64,000 nucleotides of DNA from Yeosuana aromativorans. GTDB lineage: Bacteria; Bacteroidota; Bacteroidia; Flavobacteriales; Flavobacteriaceae. The DNA lies in NCBI RefSeq assembly GCF_014646655.1, contig NZ_BMNR01000008.1, positions 4,719 to 68,718 on the forward strand. The letters are read 5' to 3'. The position numbers were made by a program, and so were the translations under genes. Under the pieces are notes generated by a model. It made no database searches. It saw only the letters and a program-made list of their open reading frames with translations, and had not been told where the DNA came from. Shown here piece after piece: positions 63,514-64,000 of this stretch (position 1 is its first letter; each line of letters begins with the position of its first letter).

Positions 63514-64000
63514 ATGGGGAAACAATTACATGACCATATTTGTGAAGAGCATATTTTTTCTTCCATATTTAAAAAACACTCCAAAGATTTACATAACTTT
63601 TTATACTATAAGTTTGGAGACTTGTTAAACCCTAAAGACAAAGTACAAGAGGCCTTTATTAAACTATGGGAAAACTGCTCAAAAATAACACCAGATAAAG
63701 CCAAGAGTTTTTTGTTTACCGCGGCCAACAATTTAATGCTAAATGAAGTAGCCCATCAAAAAGTGGTTTTAAAACACCAACAGACCAAACCCAAAACATA
63801 TACCAATGAAAGTCCTGAGTTTTTAATGCAAGAAGATGAGTATATGCAAAAACTGCAAACAGCGCTTTCAAATTTAACCGAAGCGCAACGTGTTGCTTTT
63901 ATGATGAACCGGGTTGAAGGCAAACGCTTTAAGGAAATTGCTGAAATTTTAAATATTTCAACTAAAGCCGTAGAAAAACGGATTTATGGTGCCTTGGAAA
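63514..64000 (+). CDS. RNA polymerase ECF sigma factor (3' end beyond window)
   Basis: Reading from the ATG at 63514 gives 162 codons open to the window end. Region 2 appears as 'DLHNFLYYKFGDLLNPKDKV' and 'QEAFIKLWENCSKITPDKAK', then 'SFLFTAANNLMLNEVAHQKV', and region 4 as 'ALSNLTEAQRVAFMMNRVEG', 'KRFKEIAEILNISTKAVEKR'. This is the sigma-70 family, ECF type common in Bacteroidota. It is divergent from the repeat-rich lipoprotein gene with a 114-base shared upstream region. The target regulon and a possible FecR-like anti-sigma gene would lie to the right. Confidence 0.92.
   Translation, partial: MGKQLHDHICEEHIFSSIFKKHSKDLHNFLYYKFGDLLNPKDKVQEAFIKLWENCSKITPDKAKSFLFTAANNLMLNEVAHQKVVLKHQQTKPKTYTNESPEFLMQEDEYMQKLQTALSNLTEAQRVAFMMNRVEGKRFKEIAEILNISTKAVEKRIYGALE

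Overview
The window is chromosomal DNA of a member of the Bacteroidota, most likely family Flavobacteriaceae. The evidence is AT-rich coding sequence, a gliding-motility gene (gldI), a fused SecDF, paired methylmalonyl-CoA mutase subunits, many 'SC'-lipobox lipoproteins, no Shine-Dalgarno-like start regions that I could see, and promoter -7 elements of the TAnnTTTG type. No rRNA, CRISPR array or insertion sequence was seen. One tRNA gene is present. All calls come from reading the sequence and recalled family knowledge; no database search was run.

Layout. (1) 1-1186: the edge of a probable integrative element, with an incomplete CTnDOT-like tyrosine integrase of higher GC next to tRNA-Pro(UGG). 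(2) 1362-5217: a TonB-dependent receptor, a PQQ-type sugar dehydrogenase and a c-type cytochrome, forming a likely periplasmic sugar-oxidation operon that may include uptake of the cofactor. (3) 5282-10351: udk, an ftsB/divIC-like gene, mutA, a lipoprotein gene and mutB. (4) 10352-20341: an accessory block. Its first part (10420-14500) is a run of single genes separated by long structured repeats, resembling a cassette array. It is followed by a minus-strand group with two DUF6624-like genes, a serine hydrolase, a GIY-YIG protein and an ExbB-like protein.

(5) 20598-26170: the conserved run parA-parB-DUF5683-dapB-lepB-wbqC-DUF6122. (6) 26179-32610, minus strand: a TPR membrane protein, ribH, two small paralogous membrane proteins, mutL, two rhomboids and an EEP-family protein. 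(7) 32743-39662: recF, a lipoprotein, a DciA-like gene, a cold-shock gene, ndk, an nrnA-like gene, gldI, a cyclophilin-FKBP fusion, lgt and a DUF192 gene. Much of this serves the envelope: lipoprotein maturation, folding and gliding. (8) 39722-45688, minus strand: secDF, a SecD-like companion, mdh and an outer-membrane barrel.

(9) 45920-52245: a metalloprotease lipoprotein, gyrB, asnB, a DUF2911 gene and queE. (10) 52348-59205: a HerA-like ATPase, two alpha/beta hydrolases, a lipoprotein, a YitT protein, a cupin, rluF, a VOC protein and a small membrane protein. (11) 59230-64000: folD, ffh and a large repeat-containing lipoprotein divergent from an ECF sigma factor cut by the window end.

The most unusual observations are: a short dispersed repeat embedded in frame in mutA; the repeat-separated gene array at 10420-14500; the receptor/PQQ-dehydrogenase/cytochrome operon; a MutL whose endonuclease motifs are all degenerate; and the integrase-tRNA junction, whose integrase has Ser at the first catalytic Arg position.
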